The notes: generated by a model from the letters alone, not told the origin. A stretch of DNA of 64,000 nucleotides from Vibrio proteolyticus NBRC 13287 (GCF_000467125.1 NZ_BATJ01000003.1:1-64000), one strand, 5' to 3'. Positions 1-12,587 are shown, counted from the first letter of the stretch. Made by a program: numbers and translations.

Positions 1-2
1 CT

Positions 3-29
3 AAAACAGGTACGCAATGCGTACCTGTC
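3..29 (-). terminator. Rho-independent terminator after yebC
   Basis: A perfect 10-bp stem (6-15 with 19-28) with a 3-base loop is followed on the minus strand by TTTTAG. It lies 22 bases past the yebC stop codon, so it probably ends the yebC transcript. The U-tract is short and partly interrupted, and the window edge cuts off what follows. Confidence 0.6.
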
Positions 30-50
30 AGTGCTGCATATTCTGATGGC

Positions 51-794
51 TCAGAGCGTGGCGGCTACCTCATCGGAAATATCGCCGTTGTGATAGACTT
101 CCTGCACGTCATCCAAGTCTTCCAGTGCATCAATCAAACGCAGTAGCTTAGGCGCGGTGTCAGCATCCAGGTCCGCTTTGGTTGACGGAACCAGTGACAC
201 TTCCGCGTTCGCCGCCAGAAAGCCCGCCGCATCCAGCGCATCTTTGACCACACCAAACTCTGCGGGTGTGGTGTACACATCAATCGCACCGTCATCAGCG
301 GTTTCGATGTCTTCCGCACCGCTTTCCAACGCCACTTCCATCACCGCGTCTTCATCCAATCCCGGTTCGTAAGAAATCACGCCTTTCTTATCAAACAGGT
401 AATTTACACTGCCATCGGTACCCAGGTTTCCGCCTGCTTTGGAAAAGGCGTGACGTACGCCAGAAACCGTTCGGTTGCGATTGTCCGTCATACATTCCAC
501 CATGACCGCCGTGCCACCCGGACCGTAGCCTTCGTAGATCACGGTTTCCATGTTGTCGTCCCCTTCCCCGCCGGCACCGCGAGACACAGCTCGGTTAATG
601 GTATCCCGGGTCATATTATTGGACAGTGCTTTATCGATCGCCGCACGCAGACGCGGGTTATTTTCCACGTCACCACCACCTTCTTTCGCTGCCACCACAA
701 TTTCACGAATCAGTTTGGTGAAGATCTTCCCGCGTTTAGCGTCTTGAGCCGCTTTTCGGTGGCGAATGTTCGCCCATTTACTATGACCAGCCAT
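51..794 (-). CDS. yebC: YebC/PmpR family DNA-binding transcriptional regulator
   Basis: The 247-residue product begins [20 protein letters not shown], the diagnostic start of the YebC/TACO1 family, and matches the usual length of about 246 residues. Members are cytoplasmic three-domain proteins described as transcriptional regulators and, more recently, as helping ribosomes at proline-rich stalls. An open frame runs 17 codons further upstream, but the conserved MAGHSKW start at 794 has a GAGGA-like site just before it, so I chose that start. A strong his-operon terminator separates it from hisI upstream, so it should have its own promoter in 795-850. In many gammaproteobacteria yebC precedes ruvC; nothing downstream can be seen here. 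Confidence 0.95.
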   Translation of the reverse strand: MAGHSKWANIRHRKAAQDAKRGKIFTKLIREIVVAAKEGGGDVENNPRLRAAIDKALSNNMTRDTINRAVSRGAGGEGDDNMETVIYEGYGPGGTAVMVECMTDNRNRTVSGVRHAFSKAGGNLGTDGSVNYLFDKKGVISYEPGLDEDAVMEVALESGAEDIETADDGAIDVYTTPAEFGVVKDALDAAGFLAANAEVSLVPSTKADLDADTAPKLLRLIDALEDLDDVQEVYHNGDISDEVAATL

Positions 795-853
795 TGGATT
801 CCTCATTTCTCTTGGGTCAGCATACCCAGATCGTATGCTGAACAAAGTACAAC

Positions 854-888
854 AAAAAAGGCCGTAAGAGCCAAATTCTTACGGCCTG
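854..888 (-). terminator. Terminator of the histidine operon
   Basis: A 10-bp GC-rich stem (GGCCGTAAGA pairing with TCTTACGGCC, loop of seven) is followed on the minus strand by TTTTTT. It sits 27 bases past the hisI stop codon and insulates yebC from the his transcript. Confidence 0.9.
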
Positions 889-914
889 AGAAAACTATAT
901 CATAAAGCGCAGCG

Positions 915-1546
915 CTACTTGTGACGCTCTTTGAGTTTGTTGATCACATCATTGAGCGACAGCCCCTGATCCTGCAGCAGCACCAGCAAGTGATAGATCA
1001 GATCCGCGGATTCACACACTAGCTCCGCCTTATCACCCGACGTCGCCGCAAGCGCGACTTCAACGCCCTCTTCGCCCACTTTTTGCGAAATACGCTTGGT
1101 ACCACGGGCGTAAAGACTGGCGGTATAAGAAGAATCCGGGTCGGCACTCTTGCGGGCAGCCAGTAACTGCTCAAGTTGATGAAGCCACACCATTTGTGAC
1201 TCCTCTTGTACATCGCCATCCCAGCATGTTGTTGTACCGGTGTGACAAGTGGGACCAATGGGATTCACTTTGACCAACAAGGTATCGTTGTCACAATCTA
1301 GCGCAATGTTTTGCAGACGAAGAACGTTGCCGGACGTTTCGCCTTTGGTCCACAATCGCCCCTTGGTCCGTGAGAAAAACGTTACTTGACCGGTATCACC
1401 AGTTTTGTTTAACGCCTCTTGGTTCATGTAGCCCATCATCAGCACTTGGCTGGACTGAAAGTCTTGTACTATTGCTGGAATCAAACCGTCGATTTTTTCC
1501 CAGTCAATACGCTCAGACAGTGCGCTTATTTCTGCGGCTTCAAAAC

Positions 1547-1550
<4 letters not shown>
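915..1550 (-). CDS. hisI: Bifunctional phosphoribosyl-AMP cyclohydrolase / phosphoribosyl-ATP pyrophosphatase
   Basis: This enzyme carries out steps two and three of histidine synthesis: pyrophosphate removal from PR-ATP and ring opening of PR-AMP. The 211-residue protein has the cyclohydrolase domain first (about 1-115), with the metal-binding run [11 protein letters not shown] followed by [11 protein letters not shown]. The HisE-type helical domain comes second (about 120-211), with [10 protein letters not shown] and [11 protein letters not shown]. The fusion is normal for enterics and vibrios. It is the last gene of hisGDCBHAFI and overlaps the end of hisF by four bases, indicating translational coupling. 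It is regulated with the operon by the leader attenuator near 8.2 kb. Confidence 0.97.
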
Positions 1551-3054
<1,504 letters not shown>

Positions 3055-3669
3055 TTATAATTCCAAGAAGTTTTGAATCAGTTGTGAACCGGCTTTCGAC
3101 GAGCGCTCCGGGTGGAATTGCACCCCATAGTAATTGCCACTTTGTACGGCCGCAGAAAACGGATTGCCGTAATCACATTGAGCGATGGTGTAGTCGCCCA
3201 CCGGCATCGCAAAACTGTGTACAAAATAGAAATACTCACCAGATTCGATGCCAGTGAATAGCGGATGCCCTGGCTGCGCTGTCACGGTATTCCACCCCAT
3301 GTGAGGCAGTGGTAAGTCGCCGGTTTGCATGCGTTTAACCTCACCGTCACACAAACCGAGACATTCAACCAATTCGTCGGCTTTCTGGCCTTTCTCCTGA
3401 GACACCTTGCCCAGTAACTGCATGCCCAAACAAATGCCCAGTAGCGGTTTTTCTACCTGTTTCACCAGGGTGATCAGGTCACGCTCTTCGAGGTTTTTCA
3501 TTGCTTCGCTGGCGGTTCCGACACCGGGTAAAAACAGTTTGTCGGCATTCAGCACGACATCCGGGTCTTTCGACACCGTCACCTCATAACCGAGACGCTC
3601 AATTGCAAACCGAACCGATGAAACATTAGCGCAACCAGTATCAATGATGACGATCTTTGCAGCGGTCAT
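3055..3669 (-). CDS. hisH: Imidazole glycerol phosphate synthase, glutaminase subunit HisH
   Basis: HisH is a class-I glutamine amidotransferase that supplies ammonia to HisF. The 204-residue protein shows the nucleophile in [12 protein letters not shown] (Cys near residue 81) and the His-Glu dyad in [13 protein letters not shown] near the C-terminus. The oxyanion-hole region [12 protein letters not shown] is present. Its ATG shares one base with the hisB stop codon, which suggests coupled translation. Confidence 0.97.
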   Translation of the reverse strand: MTAAKIVIIDTGCANVSSVRFAIERLGYEVTVSKDPDVVLNADKLFLPGVGTASEAMKNLEERDLITLVKQVEKPLLGICLGMQLLGKVSQEKGQKADELVECLGLCDGEVKRMQTGDLPLPHMGWNTVTAQPGHPLFTGIESGEYFYFVHSFAMPVGDYTIAQCDYGNPFSAAVQSGNYYGVQFHPERSSKAGSQLIQNFLEL

Positions 3670-4742
3670 TACAGCACTCCTTTACTGCTCGGCAGTTCGT
3701 TGCCTTCCACTTTAACCGCCTGGCGTAACGTACGTCCAAAGGCTTTAAACAGGCTTTCAATGATGTGGTGATCGTTTTCACCCGCGGAGGATAAATGCAG
3801 TGTGCACGCCAGCGTGTCGGTTAACGAACGAAAGAAGTGGTACACCATTTCAGTCGATAGGTCCCCGACTTGTTCGCGGCTGAATTTGGCGTCAAATTTC
3901 AGGTAAGGCCGACCAGACAGATCCAACGCACACTGCGCCAGACACTCATCCATCGGCAGACTGAAACCAAAACGGCCGATACCTCGTTTGTCACCCAGGG
4001 CCTCCTTCAACGCCTGGCCCAAGGCCAACGCCGTGTCTTCGACCGTGTGGTGATCATCAATGTGTAAATCCCCCACCACTTGGCATTTCATCTGAAATCC
4101 ACCGTGCGTGGCAATTTGGTCCAGCATGTGGTCAAAAAAGCCCAACCCGGTGGAAATCTGGTTGCCGCCCTGCTCATCAAGATTAACCGCGACCTTAATG
4201 TCGGTTTCCTTGGTGGTACGTACCACCTCGGCCATACGGGCCTTAACCGTTAACTCTTTTAGGATCTGTGACCAGTTCATGGTTTGAGGGTGGTATTGAA
4301 TGCCACGAATAGCCATATTTTCAGCCAGTTGCAGGTCCGTCTGACGATCGCCAATCACAACGGACTGCTGAAAGTCGACTTTGCCCCCCTGCAAGTAGTC
4401 TTTGACCATGCCCAGCTTAGGTTTGCGGCATGAACAGTTGTCTTCTTCAAAGTGCGGACAAATCAGCACATCGTCAAATTTCACTCCCTGAGAGGTAAAA
4501 ATATCCATCATCATATTGTGCGGCGCATCGAAATCAGCCTGCGGGTAACTGTCGGTCCCAAGACCGTCTTGGTTGGTAACCATTACCAGACGGTAGCCAG
4601 CATCCTGTAACGCCAGCAGACTCGGGATCACGTTCGGTTCCAGCTTCAGCTTATCGAGGCGGTCTACCTGAAAGTCCACTGGCGGCTCTTCTATCAATGT
4701 CCCGTCACGGTCGATAAATAAAATCTTCTGTTGTGTGCTCAC
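3669..4742 (-). CDS. hisB: Bifunctional histidinol-phosphatase / imidazoleglycerol-phosphate dehydratase
   Basis: This 357-residue fusion carries out two non-consecutive steps of histidine synthesis. The N-terminal HAD-type phosphatase (about 1-165) has [12 protein letters not shown] with the nucleophile Asp, plus a zinc-binding segment [15 protein letters not shown]. The C-terminal IGPD domain (about 168-357) has the metal-binding histidines in [28 protein letters not shown] and YHFFRSL. The fused form is typical of gammaproteobacteria. An 86-base gap containing a hairpin separates it from hisC, the longest gap inside the operon. Confidence 0.97.
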   Translation of the reverse strand: MSTQQKILFIDRDGTLIEEPPVDFQVDRLDKLKLEPNVIPSLLALQDAGYRLVMVTNQDGLGTDSYPQADFDAPHNMMMDIFTSQGVKFDDVLICPHFEEDNCSCRKPKLGMVKDYLQGGKVDFQQSVVIGDRQTDLQLAENMAIRGIQYHPQTMNWSQILKELTVKARMAEVVRTTKETDIKVAVNLDEQGGNQISTGLGFFDHMLDQIATHGGFQMKCQVVGDLHIDDHHTVEDTALALGQALKEALGDKRGIGRFGFSLPMDECLAQCALDLSGRPYLKFDAKFSREQVGDLSTEMVYHFFRSLTDTLACTLHLSSAGENDHHIIESLFKAFGRTLRQAVKVEGNELPSSKGVL

Positions 4743-4765
4743 TCAAACTTCCTTTTTATTCCTGG

Positions 4766-4784
4766 GCTCCTGCCAACCAGGAGC
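4766..4784. repeat. Intercistronic hairpin between hisC and hisB
   Basis: GCTCCTG (4766-4772) and CAGGAGC (4778-4784) form a perfect 7-bp stem with a 5-base loop in the 86-base hisC-hisB gap. No U-tract follows on the minus strand, so it is unlikely to be a terminator; an RNA processing or stability role is possible. Confidence 0.45.
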
Positions 4785-4828
4785 AATTCAATTCTGTACC
4801 GTGTTTTATTTGATTATCTTAGCTACGG

Positions 4829-7182
<2,354 letters not shown>

Positions 7183-7188
7183 GATTCA

Positions 7189-8085
7189 TTACTCCATCAT
7201 TTTTTCAATTGGCAGAACCAGAATAGAGCTGGCTCCCAGTTCTTTGAGCTGTTCCATGGTTTCCCAGAACAGGTTTTCAGAACTCACCAAATGAACGGCA
7301 ACTTTTTGTTTTTCCGCAGACAGCGGCAGTACAGTTGGATCCTCGGCACCCGGCAGCAATGATTTGATCTGCTCCAGTTTATCGACCGGGGCGTGCAGCA
7401 TGATATATTTAGACTCTTTGGCCTGAATCACACCTTGCATACGCGTCAACAGCTTTTCAATCAGTGCCTTTTTATCCTCATCAAATTCGCCCATACGCTG
7501 GATCAAAGTCGCTTTCGACTCGAAGATCACTTCCGCTTCTTTAAGGCCATTTGCTTCGAGCGTAGCTCCGGTCGACACCAAATCGGCAATCGCATCCGCC
7601 AGACCAGCACGTGGTGCAACCTCGACGGACCCCGTTAGCATACACGCTGAGTATGGCACCCCCTGCTTGTCCATGTAGGCTTTAAGTAATTGAGGGTAAG
7701 TTGTCGCAATGCGCTTTCCGGCCAGGTCCTGCGGGCCAGTGTACTGCTCGTCTTTATCAATGGCGACGGACAGACGACACCCACCAAAGTCCAGACGACG
7801 CAAAGTCACAAATTCACACGGCTCACCCAAGGCTTTGCGATCCAGGCGAACTTCTTCCAGTTCGTTTTCACCGATGAAGCCCAAATCCACCACCCCATCC
7901 ATGATCAGGCCTGGAATGTCATCATCACGAACCAGCAGCAAATCGATCGGCATATTCAAAGAGTGAACAACCAGACGCTCTCCCATGATGTTGAACTTGA
8001 CGCCACATTTTTTCAACAGAGCCTGACTCTCTTTGCTCAGGCGGCCCTTTTTCTGGATGGCAATTCTTAGGCGTTGTGTCTGCAT
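7189..8085 (-). CDS. hisG: ATP phosphoribosyltransferase (long form)
   Basis: HisG is the committed and feedback-controlled step, joining ATP and PRPP. The 298-residue length marks the long, homo-hexameric form with a C-terminal regulatory domain (about 225-298) that binds histidine; the short HisG/HisZ type is not present. The PRPP loop region [22 protein letters not shown] is visible near residue 155. It is the first structural gene of the operon, about 160 bases downstream of the leader peptide, so transcription into it depends on the attenuator. Confidence 0.97.
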   Translation of the reverse strand: MQTQRLRIAIQKKGRLSKESQALLKKCGVKFNIMGERLVVHSLNMPIDLLLVRDDDIPGLIMDGVVDLGFIGENELEEVRLDRKALGEPCEFVTLRRLDFGGCRLSVAIDKDEQYTGPQDLAGKRIATTYPQLLKAYMDKQGVPYSACMLTGSVEVAPRAGLADAIADLVSTGATLEANGLKEAEVIFESKATLIQRMGEFDEDKKALIEKLLTRMQGVIQAKESKYIMLHAPVDKLEQIKSLLPGAEDPTVLPLSAEKQKVAVHLVSSENLFWETMEQLKELGASSILVLPIEKMME

Positions 8086-8139
8086 TACGTATTCCCTGTG
8101 TAAGATATTGATAATTAAAATTAAAAAACCAGTTAAACG

Positions 8140-8178
8140 AAAAAACCCTCGGAAGATTCTGGTCTCCCGAGGGTTTTA
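8140..8178 (-). terminator. his operon attenuator (terminator stem)
   Basis: An 11-bp stem (8142-8152 with 8167-8177, CCCTCGG core) is followed on the minus strand by TTTTTT. It lies between the His-rich leader peptide and hisG, the position of a classical attenuator. Confidence 0.9.
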
Positions 8179-8243
8179 AATCTGAATTCTTTGATTTTAA
8201 ACACCGGGAGTTTCCTGCCCCCCGGGTATGCGCGCATCTCCCG
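8164..8243 (-). promoter_or_regulatory. his attenuator alternative pairing segments
   Basis: Downstream of the leader peptide, mutually exclusive pairing partners are visible. The forward-strand segments CTCCCG at 8238-8243 and CTCCCG at 8164-8169 can both pair with CGGGAG at 8205-8210. CCGGG at 8204-8208 can also pair with CCCGG at 8221-8225. Pairing of 8164-8169 with 8205-8210 would remove the base of the terminator stem, giving an antiterminator. Ribosome stalling at the His codons would favour that structure by the standard his/trp attenuation logic. The pairing is seen in the sequence; the switch is inferred. Confidence 0.75.
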
Positions 8244-8248
8244 AAAGA

Positions 8249-8296
8249 CTAAGCAGGATGATGGTGATGATGAATGTTCATTACAAAATTGCGCAT
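8249..8296 (-). CDS. hisL: his operon leader peptide with five consecutive His codons
   Basis: This is a 15-codon reading frame, MRNFVMNIHHHHHPA, on the minus strand ahead of hisG. Five consecutive His codons lie two codons before the stop-proximal Pro-Ala, closely paralleling the enterobacterial HisL (seven His). When charged histidyl-tRNA is scarce, ribosomes should stall here and permit antitermination. It is too short for ordinary gene callers. An internal Met at codon six could be an alternative start, but the upstream ATG fits the family length better. The ribosome binding site is weak (AAGT-like). Confidence 0.9.
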   Translation of the reverse strand: MRNFVMNIHHHHHPA

Positions 8297-8339
8297 ACTT
8301 ATTTACGTTCTGTTGTGTTCGTTTTGATGATTACAACAC

Positions 8340-8367
8340 TAACTAAGGTCATTTTATTTTTCAACAA
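8340..8367 (-). promoter_or_regulatory. Candidate his operon promoter
   Basis: On the minus strand TTGTTG (8362-8367) is followed 16 bases later by TAGTTA (8340-8345), about 44 bases upstream of the leader peptide start. The -10 match is modest, and a one-step shift (TTGAAA with TAGTGT) is also possible, so the exact element is uncertain. Confidence 0.35.
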
Positions 8368-8642
8368 GTAATTTATGTTTTTTTTTGCCCTTGTCCACAG
8401 ACAAGCGTAACCTATTGAAAATTATTGATTATACAATTCAAGAATCAACACGTTAGACACGCTAATCCTATTATTTGGTGTGAACTTTCTTGCCATGTAC
8501 GACAAAACTGACCTAAGCTATTCGTTGTATAAAGCAAGTTTAGATTTACCAACTCTTCTCATTATTGATACGACTTTCGTACCTCAAATACGAACGGTCT
8601 GACTACTATTACTGTGTGAGTTCTAACCAATAGTGTCGAACC
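8368..8642. other. Divergent intergenic region (his operon / sigma-54 activator)
   Basis: This AT-rich stretch separates the his promoter from the plus-strand regulator. I see no gene and no recognisable sigma-54 (-24/-12) element, operator or hairpin of note. It presumably holds the regulator's promoter. Confidence 0.5.
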
Positions 8643-9590
8643 GTGAGTAGATGTCATTCTGATAAAGTTCATTACCTATCCGAAGCTGACCTGTATCCTT
8701 TAATTGGTGATAGTCCAAGCGTTAAAGGGTTACATTGTGCGATTCAAAAATACGCGAAATGTGACGCTGAAGTGCTTATCCAGGGGGAAACAGGTGTAGG
8801 CAAAGGTTTGTGTGCCCGACTCATCCATCAAGCGTCGCCAAGAAGATTGGCCCCCTTTGTGGAGGTTAACTGCGGCGCCATCCCCAGTGGGCTGATCGCT
8901 TCAGAGCTGTTCGGGCACGAGAAAGGCGCCTTTACTGGTGCGGTTTCAGACCACACTGGTTTCATTCAACAAGCCAATCACGGCACGCTGTTTCTGGACG
9001 AAATTGGCGACATGCCAGCTGATTTACAGATCCACCTGCTCCACTTTCTGGAAAGTAAGCAGATCCACAAAGTCGGGGCCGAACGGGTAATTTCTGTCGA
9101 CTGCCGGGTAATCGCCGCCAGCCACGTGGACTTGAAGCAAGAAGTAGTTCAAGGCAATTTTCGTGAAGATTTATACTATCGATTGAATATTCTTCCGCTC
9201 GAAATTCCGCCATTGAGAAAACGCGGCGCTGACGTTTTAGTCTTGGCCCGTTTCTTCCTGAATAAAATTGCGCCCTCACGTCAGGTTTCCCTTACCGAAG
9301 ATGCCAGGGAACAGTTAATTAAACACGCCTGGCCGGGAAATGTACGCGAACTGAGAAATGTCATTCAGCGTGCCTTGATCATGAGCGACGATGACAACCT
9401 GGAAGCCGCTGACTTCGGTCTGGAAGTCATTGATCGTCAGATGTTGCCTGCCAGCGATCAAATTGATCTCGATTATCTGTTGCAAGCCATTTCCGACAAC
9501 AAGCACAACATGAGTGCCGCCGCTCGCCAGCTAGGTATCTCTCGAACCACCTTGTATCGCCTGATCAAAAAGCACAATTTGCAGCTGTAG
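8643..9590 (+). CDS. Stand-alone sigma-54-dependent transcriptional activator (no receiver domain)
   Basis: The 315-residue protein is an NtrC-family AAA+ activator with almost no sensory domain. Residues 1-20 lead straight into the AAA+ core with Walker A GETGVGKG (48-55), the sigma-54-contacting GAFTGA loop (95-100), Walker B GTLFLDEIGD (114-123) and FREDLYYRLN. The C-terminus carries a Fis-type helix-turn-helix, AARQLGISRTTLYRLIKKHN. It should activate sigma-54 promoters, but with no receiver, GAF or PAS domain its control must come from expression level or a partner protein, as for PspF. The start is uncertain: the frame opens with GTG at 8643 and has only a weak ribosome binding site. 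Its target is unknown; no neighbouring sigma-54 promoter was found. Confidence 0.85.
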   Translation: MSRCHSDKVHYLSEADLYPLIGDSPSVKGLHCAIQKYAKCDAEVLIQGETGVGKGLCARLIHQASPRRLAPFVEVNCGAIPSGLIASELFGHEKGAFTGAVSDHTGFIQQANHGTLFLDEIGDMPADLQIHLLHFLESKQIHKVGAERVISVDCRVIAASHVDLKQEVVQGNFREDLYYRLNILPLEIPPLRKRGADVLVLARFFLNKIAPSRQVSLTEDAREQLIKHAWPGNVRELRNVIQRALIMSDDDNLEAADFGLEVIDRQMLPASDQIDLDYLLQAISDNKHNMSAAARQLGISRTTLYRLIKKHNLQL

Positions 9591-9647
9591 CACGCACCAC
9601 ACACCTTTGTGGAAAATCTGGTTATTGCCACAGCTTTGGCTACAAAC

Positions 9648-9677
9648 AAAAAACTCCGCCTGAGGCGGAGTTTTCAT
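9648..9677. terminator. Bidirectional terminator between the sigma-54 activator and the NhaC-type transporter
   Basis: AAAACTCCGCC and GGCGGAGTTTT form an 11-bp stem with a 3-base loop, with A- and T-runs on both sides. It lies between two convergent genes and can end both transcripts. Confidence 0.9.
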
Positions 9678-9693
9678 TTTGACCGTGTCACCG

Positions 9694-11295
9694 TTACGCC
9701 GCTTCACAGCGTGATATCTTCGACTTGGCTAGCATCGACATCACGACACAAACCAGCACAAAAGACACACTTGATGCCGCCAGAGACAGCGCAACTGACG
9801 CCGTCATCCCAAGTACCACAAAGCCGATCGACGAAACCAGAGCCACCGCCAGAGCATAAGGCAGCTGCGTTGACACGTGATCAATGTGGTTACAACGCGC
9901 ACCAGTCGACGATAAGATAGTGGTGTCGGAAATCGGAGAACAGTGATCGCCAAAGACCGACCCCGCCAGCACTGCACTCAGCATCGGCAGCATTAACGCT
10001 AAATCGGTCGCGCCAGCCATGTCCCCTGCAATGGGCAGCATAATCCCAAACGTGCCCCATGATGTACCGGTAGAGAATGCCATCAGGCCAGACAACAAGA
10101 ACAGAATGACCGGCAGCCAATGCGGGTTGATGTTCCCCTGCACCAGCGACGATAAATAAGCGCCGGTTTTCATGTCGCCGATCACAGAGCCAATTGTCCA
10201 GGCGAAAATAAGGATGAGGATCGCACCAAACATCGATTTGGCGCCGATCCACAACGTTTTAGCGATATCTGACACCGGCAGCTTCTGCTTGACGACGGTG
10301 TACAGCGCCATCACCAAACCAACCAAACCACCGTAAATCAGTGATTTGCCTACATCGGTATTTTCGAAAGCCCCCAGGATGTTGAACGTTTGGCCGTCCG
10401 CAGCCAGCGCTTGGCCTCCGGTGTAGATCATTGCCGAAATCGTCGCCACAATCAGCAACACAATCGGCAGGATCAGATCAGAAACTTTGCCATGTTCACT
10501 TTCAGTGATGTCCAGCTCTTCATTCAACTCATGGGCTTCCTGAGCATCGTTTTCTTTATCTGAGTCGAAACCGCGTCCCTGAGACGCCTGAATTTCATGT
10601 CGGCGCATCTGACCAACATCAAGCTGGAACCACACCACGGCGAAGACCATCAGCAGTGCAAAAATCGCGTAGAAATTCATCGGAACCAGACGCAGATATG
10701 CCCCCAGAGCGGAATACTCAGTGATGCCATGTGATACAAGAATGCCACCGATGATGGTCATAATGTACGCGCCCCAGCTTGACGCAGGCATCACCACGCA
10801 CATTGGTGCCGCAGTGGAATCCAGAATGTACGCCAACTTGGCCCGAGAGACGTAAAAACGGTCAGTAACAGGGCGGGAGATCGACCCCACAGCCAAGCTG
10901 TTAAAATAGTCATCGACAAAAATAAACACACCCAGGAAAGCCGCCAGCAGCTTTGAGCCGCGCTTGCTTTTCACCCGGACCTGAGCCCATTCAGCAAAAG
11001 CACGTGTGCCACCTGACAACGTCAGCAATGCGGTCATCATGCCTAACAGGATAAGGAAACCAACGATACTCATGTTCCAGGTATTAATGCCGCCGTCTTC
11101 TATAAAGACACTGGACACGGTAGTACCCACGTAACCCATCGCTCCGCCAACCGAGTAATCAGCGAGCAAAATAGCGCCGAGTAAAATACCGACGCCCAGA
11201 GAAACCAGTACACGTCGCGTAATGATCGCGAGACTCAATGCCACTATCGGAGGCAAAAGAGATAAAGGAGATGATGCGAAATCAATTAAATTCAT
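9694..11295 (-). CDS. NhaC-family Na+/H+ antiporter-like transporter, probable lysine transporter
   Basis: The 533-residue protein is polytopic, with about a dozen hydrophobic segments and a long hydrophilic loop near residues 230-265 (QASQGRGFDSDKENDAQEAH). It belongs to the NhaC antiporter superfamily: conserved features include FVDDYFNSLAVGSISRPVTD and GSVFGDHCSPISDTTILSSTG. A lysine riboswitch lies 115 bases upstream on the same strand. In gammaproteobacteria, NhaC-type genes with this riboswitch have been proposed as lysine transporters (called LysW in comparative studies), so lysine uptake is more likely than pH homeostasis. The frame could begin at a TTG nine bases upstream; the ATG at 11295 is preferred. 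It is convergent with the sigma-54 activator across a shared terminator. Confidence 0.88.
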   Translation of the reverse strand: MNLIDFASSPLSLLPPIVALSLAIITRRVLVSLGVGILLGAILLADYSVGGAMGYVGTTVSSVFIEDGGINTWNMSIVGFLILLGMMTALLTLSGGTRAFAEWAQVRVKSKRGSKLLAAFLGVFIFVDDYFNSLAVGSISRPVTDRFYVSRAKLAYILDSTAAPMCVVMPASSWGAYIMTIIGGILVSHGITEYSALGAYLRLVPMNFYAIFALLMVFAVVWFQLDVGQMRRHEIQASQGRGFDSDKENDAQEAHELNEELDITESEHGKVSDLILPIVLLIVATISAMIYTGGQALAADGQTFNILGAFENTDVGKSLIYGGLVGLVMALYTVVKQKLPVSDIAKTLWIGAKSMFGAILILIFAWTIGSVIGDMKTGAYLSSLVQGNINPHWLPVILFLLSGLMAFSTGTSWGTFGIMLPIAGDMAGATDLALMLPMLSAVLAGSVFGDHCSPISDTTILSSTGARCNHIDHVSTQLPYALAVALVSSIGFVVLGMTASVALSLAASSVSFVLVCVVMSMLAKSKISRCEAA

Positions 11296-11411
11296 GATCT
11301 TCAAAAACCAGATAATATTGGTTAGAGATCTACTGCAGACAAACCAGCCGAATCAGACCAGCTCATGTTGAACTTAGCGACAGGGAAGTGAACACTCCAC
11401 CCAACCCCTAC

Positions 11412-11579
11412 AGTAGCGCTCCATAGTTAAAATTATAGACTATGGCAGTGTTGACCCTCTTCGAGTTCAACCCCAGCAACAGGTTTTGATCGACGCTGTC
11501 ACTTCGGCGAACAGACCTTTCATCATCGTTCATCGGCATCACCCCAACGACAACTACTCATTCAATTCGCGCCTCTACC
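11412..11579 (-). promoter_or_regulatory. Lysine riboswitch (L box)
   Basis: Read on the minus strand, this leader shows the conserved blocks of the lysine riboswitch in order: GTAGAGGCGC, GAGTAG, TTGGGGTGATGCCGATGA, GCCGAAGTGACAG, TGCTGGGG, GGGTCAACACTG and TATGGAGCGCTAC. The first and last blocks (GTAG..GCGC and GCGCTAC) close stem P1. It stands in the 5' leader of the NhaC-type transporter gene. Lysine binding should turn expression off. I see no clear terminator with a U-run before the start codon, so control may be at translation. A segment at 11330-11338 can pair with the 3' strand of P1 and its flank (CTACTGTAG), a possible alternative helix. Confidence 0.9.
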
Positions 11580-12104
11580 GCACATGCCGGATATCGAACT
11601 GCATGATATCTATATCTGCAGTATTTCTAACCAGCCTGTGCATTAGGTGGACGCTATTGTACTTATCATTAATGGCATTGCAACCTAAGATGACCACGAG
11701 ATCATTAAGGAATTAACAAAAACATTCATCACAAATAAATGCAATTAAGAGCATAGCATTTAAATTATTACGCAATAATTATCACATTTGAGACAACAAA
11801 ACTAAATTTTAAGTCTTATCTATGTAAGCACATTCTGATATCTATTCACCGCATAGCATCGGACAATTAGAACGATAGCTTAAATAAAAGTACTTCGTTA
11901 GTAGTAGACTGCTAAAGAACGGTCTATATTTGTGCAAGGTGTATAAAGTTTATTTATGATGACGTGAAAAACGTGATGTTCACTCACATAAAAAATGGTT
12001 TTGAATTAATTATTTTACGTAATTCTTGAAATTGGATTATTGTCATAATATCTGATGAGGTTTATTATTATCTCGTCGACTTTATTAAATTCATAGGAAT
12101 GGTC
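11580..12104. other. Long AT-rich intergenic region upstream of hns
   Basis: This stretch of about 525 bases lies between the divergent lysine-riboswitch leader and hns. It is strongly AT-rich from about 11,640 on, with many A/T tracts of the kind H-NS binds, which would suit the autoregulation known for hns. I find no credible gene; the transporter promoter presumably lies just beyond 11,580. No specific promoter can be fixed. Confidence 0.5.
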
Positions 12105-12515
12105 ATGTCGGAACTAACTAAAACTCTATTAAATATTCGTAGTCTGCGTGCATATGCACGTGAATTAACTGTTGAACAGCTGGAAGAAGCCCTGGATAAA
12201 CTGACAATTGTTGTACAAGAGCGCAAAGAAGCAGAAGAAGCTGAAATGGCCGCTCGTGAAGAGCAAGAGGCTAAGTTAGCTGCTATCGCAGACCAGATCG
12301 CTAAAGACGGTATTGATGTTGATGCGCTGATTCATGCGCTGGCTGGTGAAAATAAAAAAGGTAAAGCGAAGACAAAACGCGCACCTCGCCCGCCTAAATA
12401 TAAATACATCGATTCTAACGGTGAAGAGAAAACCTGGACAGGCCAAGGCCGTACTCCTTCTGCTATTCAAGAGCAACTGGATGCAGGTAAGTCTCTGGAA
12501 GACTTCGCTATCTAA
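12105..12515 (+). CDS. hns: H-NS nucleoid-structuring protein (VicH type)
   Basis: H-NS binds AT-rich DNA and silences horizontally acquired and stress genes. The 136-residue protein has an N-terminal oligomerisation coiled coil (about 1-65, rich in E/K/A) and a lysine-rich linker (KKGKAKTKRAPRPPK). The C-terminal DNA-binding domain has KYKYIDSNGEEKTWTGQGRT, including the AT-hook-like GQGRTP core. An ATG at 12099 is also in frame, but AGGA at 12094-12097 is spaced correctly for the ATG at 12105. That start gives the MSELTKTLLNIRSL N-terminus typical of Vibrio H-NS. A terminator follows immediately, so it is monocistronic. Confidence 0.96.
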   Translation: MSELTKTLLNIRSLRAYARELTVEQLEEALDKLTIVVQERKEAEEAEMAAREEQEAKLAAIADQIAKDGIDVDALIHALAGENKKGKAKTKRAPRPPKYKYIDSNGEEKTWTGQGRTPSAIQEQLDAGKSLEDFAI

Positions 12516-12531
12516 TCGTAAGATTGGTTTA

Positions 12532-12561
12532 AAAAAGGCTCCTTGCGGAGCCTTTTTTATT
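12532..12561 (+). terminator. hns terminator
   Basis: AAAAAGGCTCC/GGAGCCTTTTT stem with a 4-base loop (TTGC) followed by a T-run, 16 bases past the hns stop codon. The A-run on the other side means it may also end the convergent gsk transcript. Confidence 0.93.
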
Positions 12562-12587
12562 TTTAAATGTTAAATAAACAATTTGAG

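Noticed and set aside
450..905. Open frame of 151 codons on the plus strand opposite yebC
   Set aside because: Antisense to the well-supported yebC and his terminator, no ribosome binding site, no family-like composition.
8470..8510. Possible sigma-54 promoter (TGG...TTGC words) upstream of the sigma-54 activator
   Set aside because: The GG-to-GC spacing is 15 bases where 12 is required, so it is not a valid -24/-12 element.
9609..9920. Open frame of 103 codons on the plus strand
   Set aside because: Crosses the terminator and runs antisense to the NhaC-type gene; composition is not protein-like.
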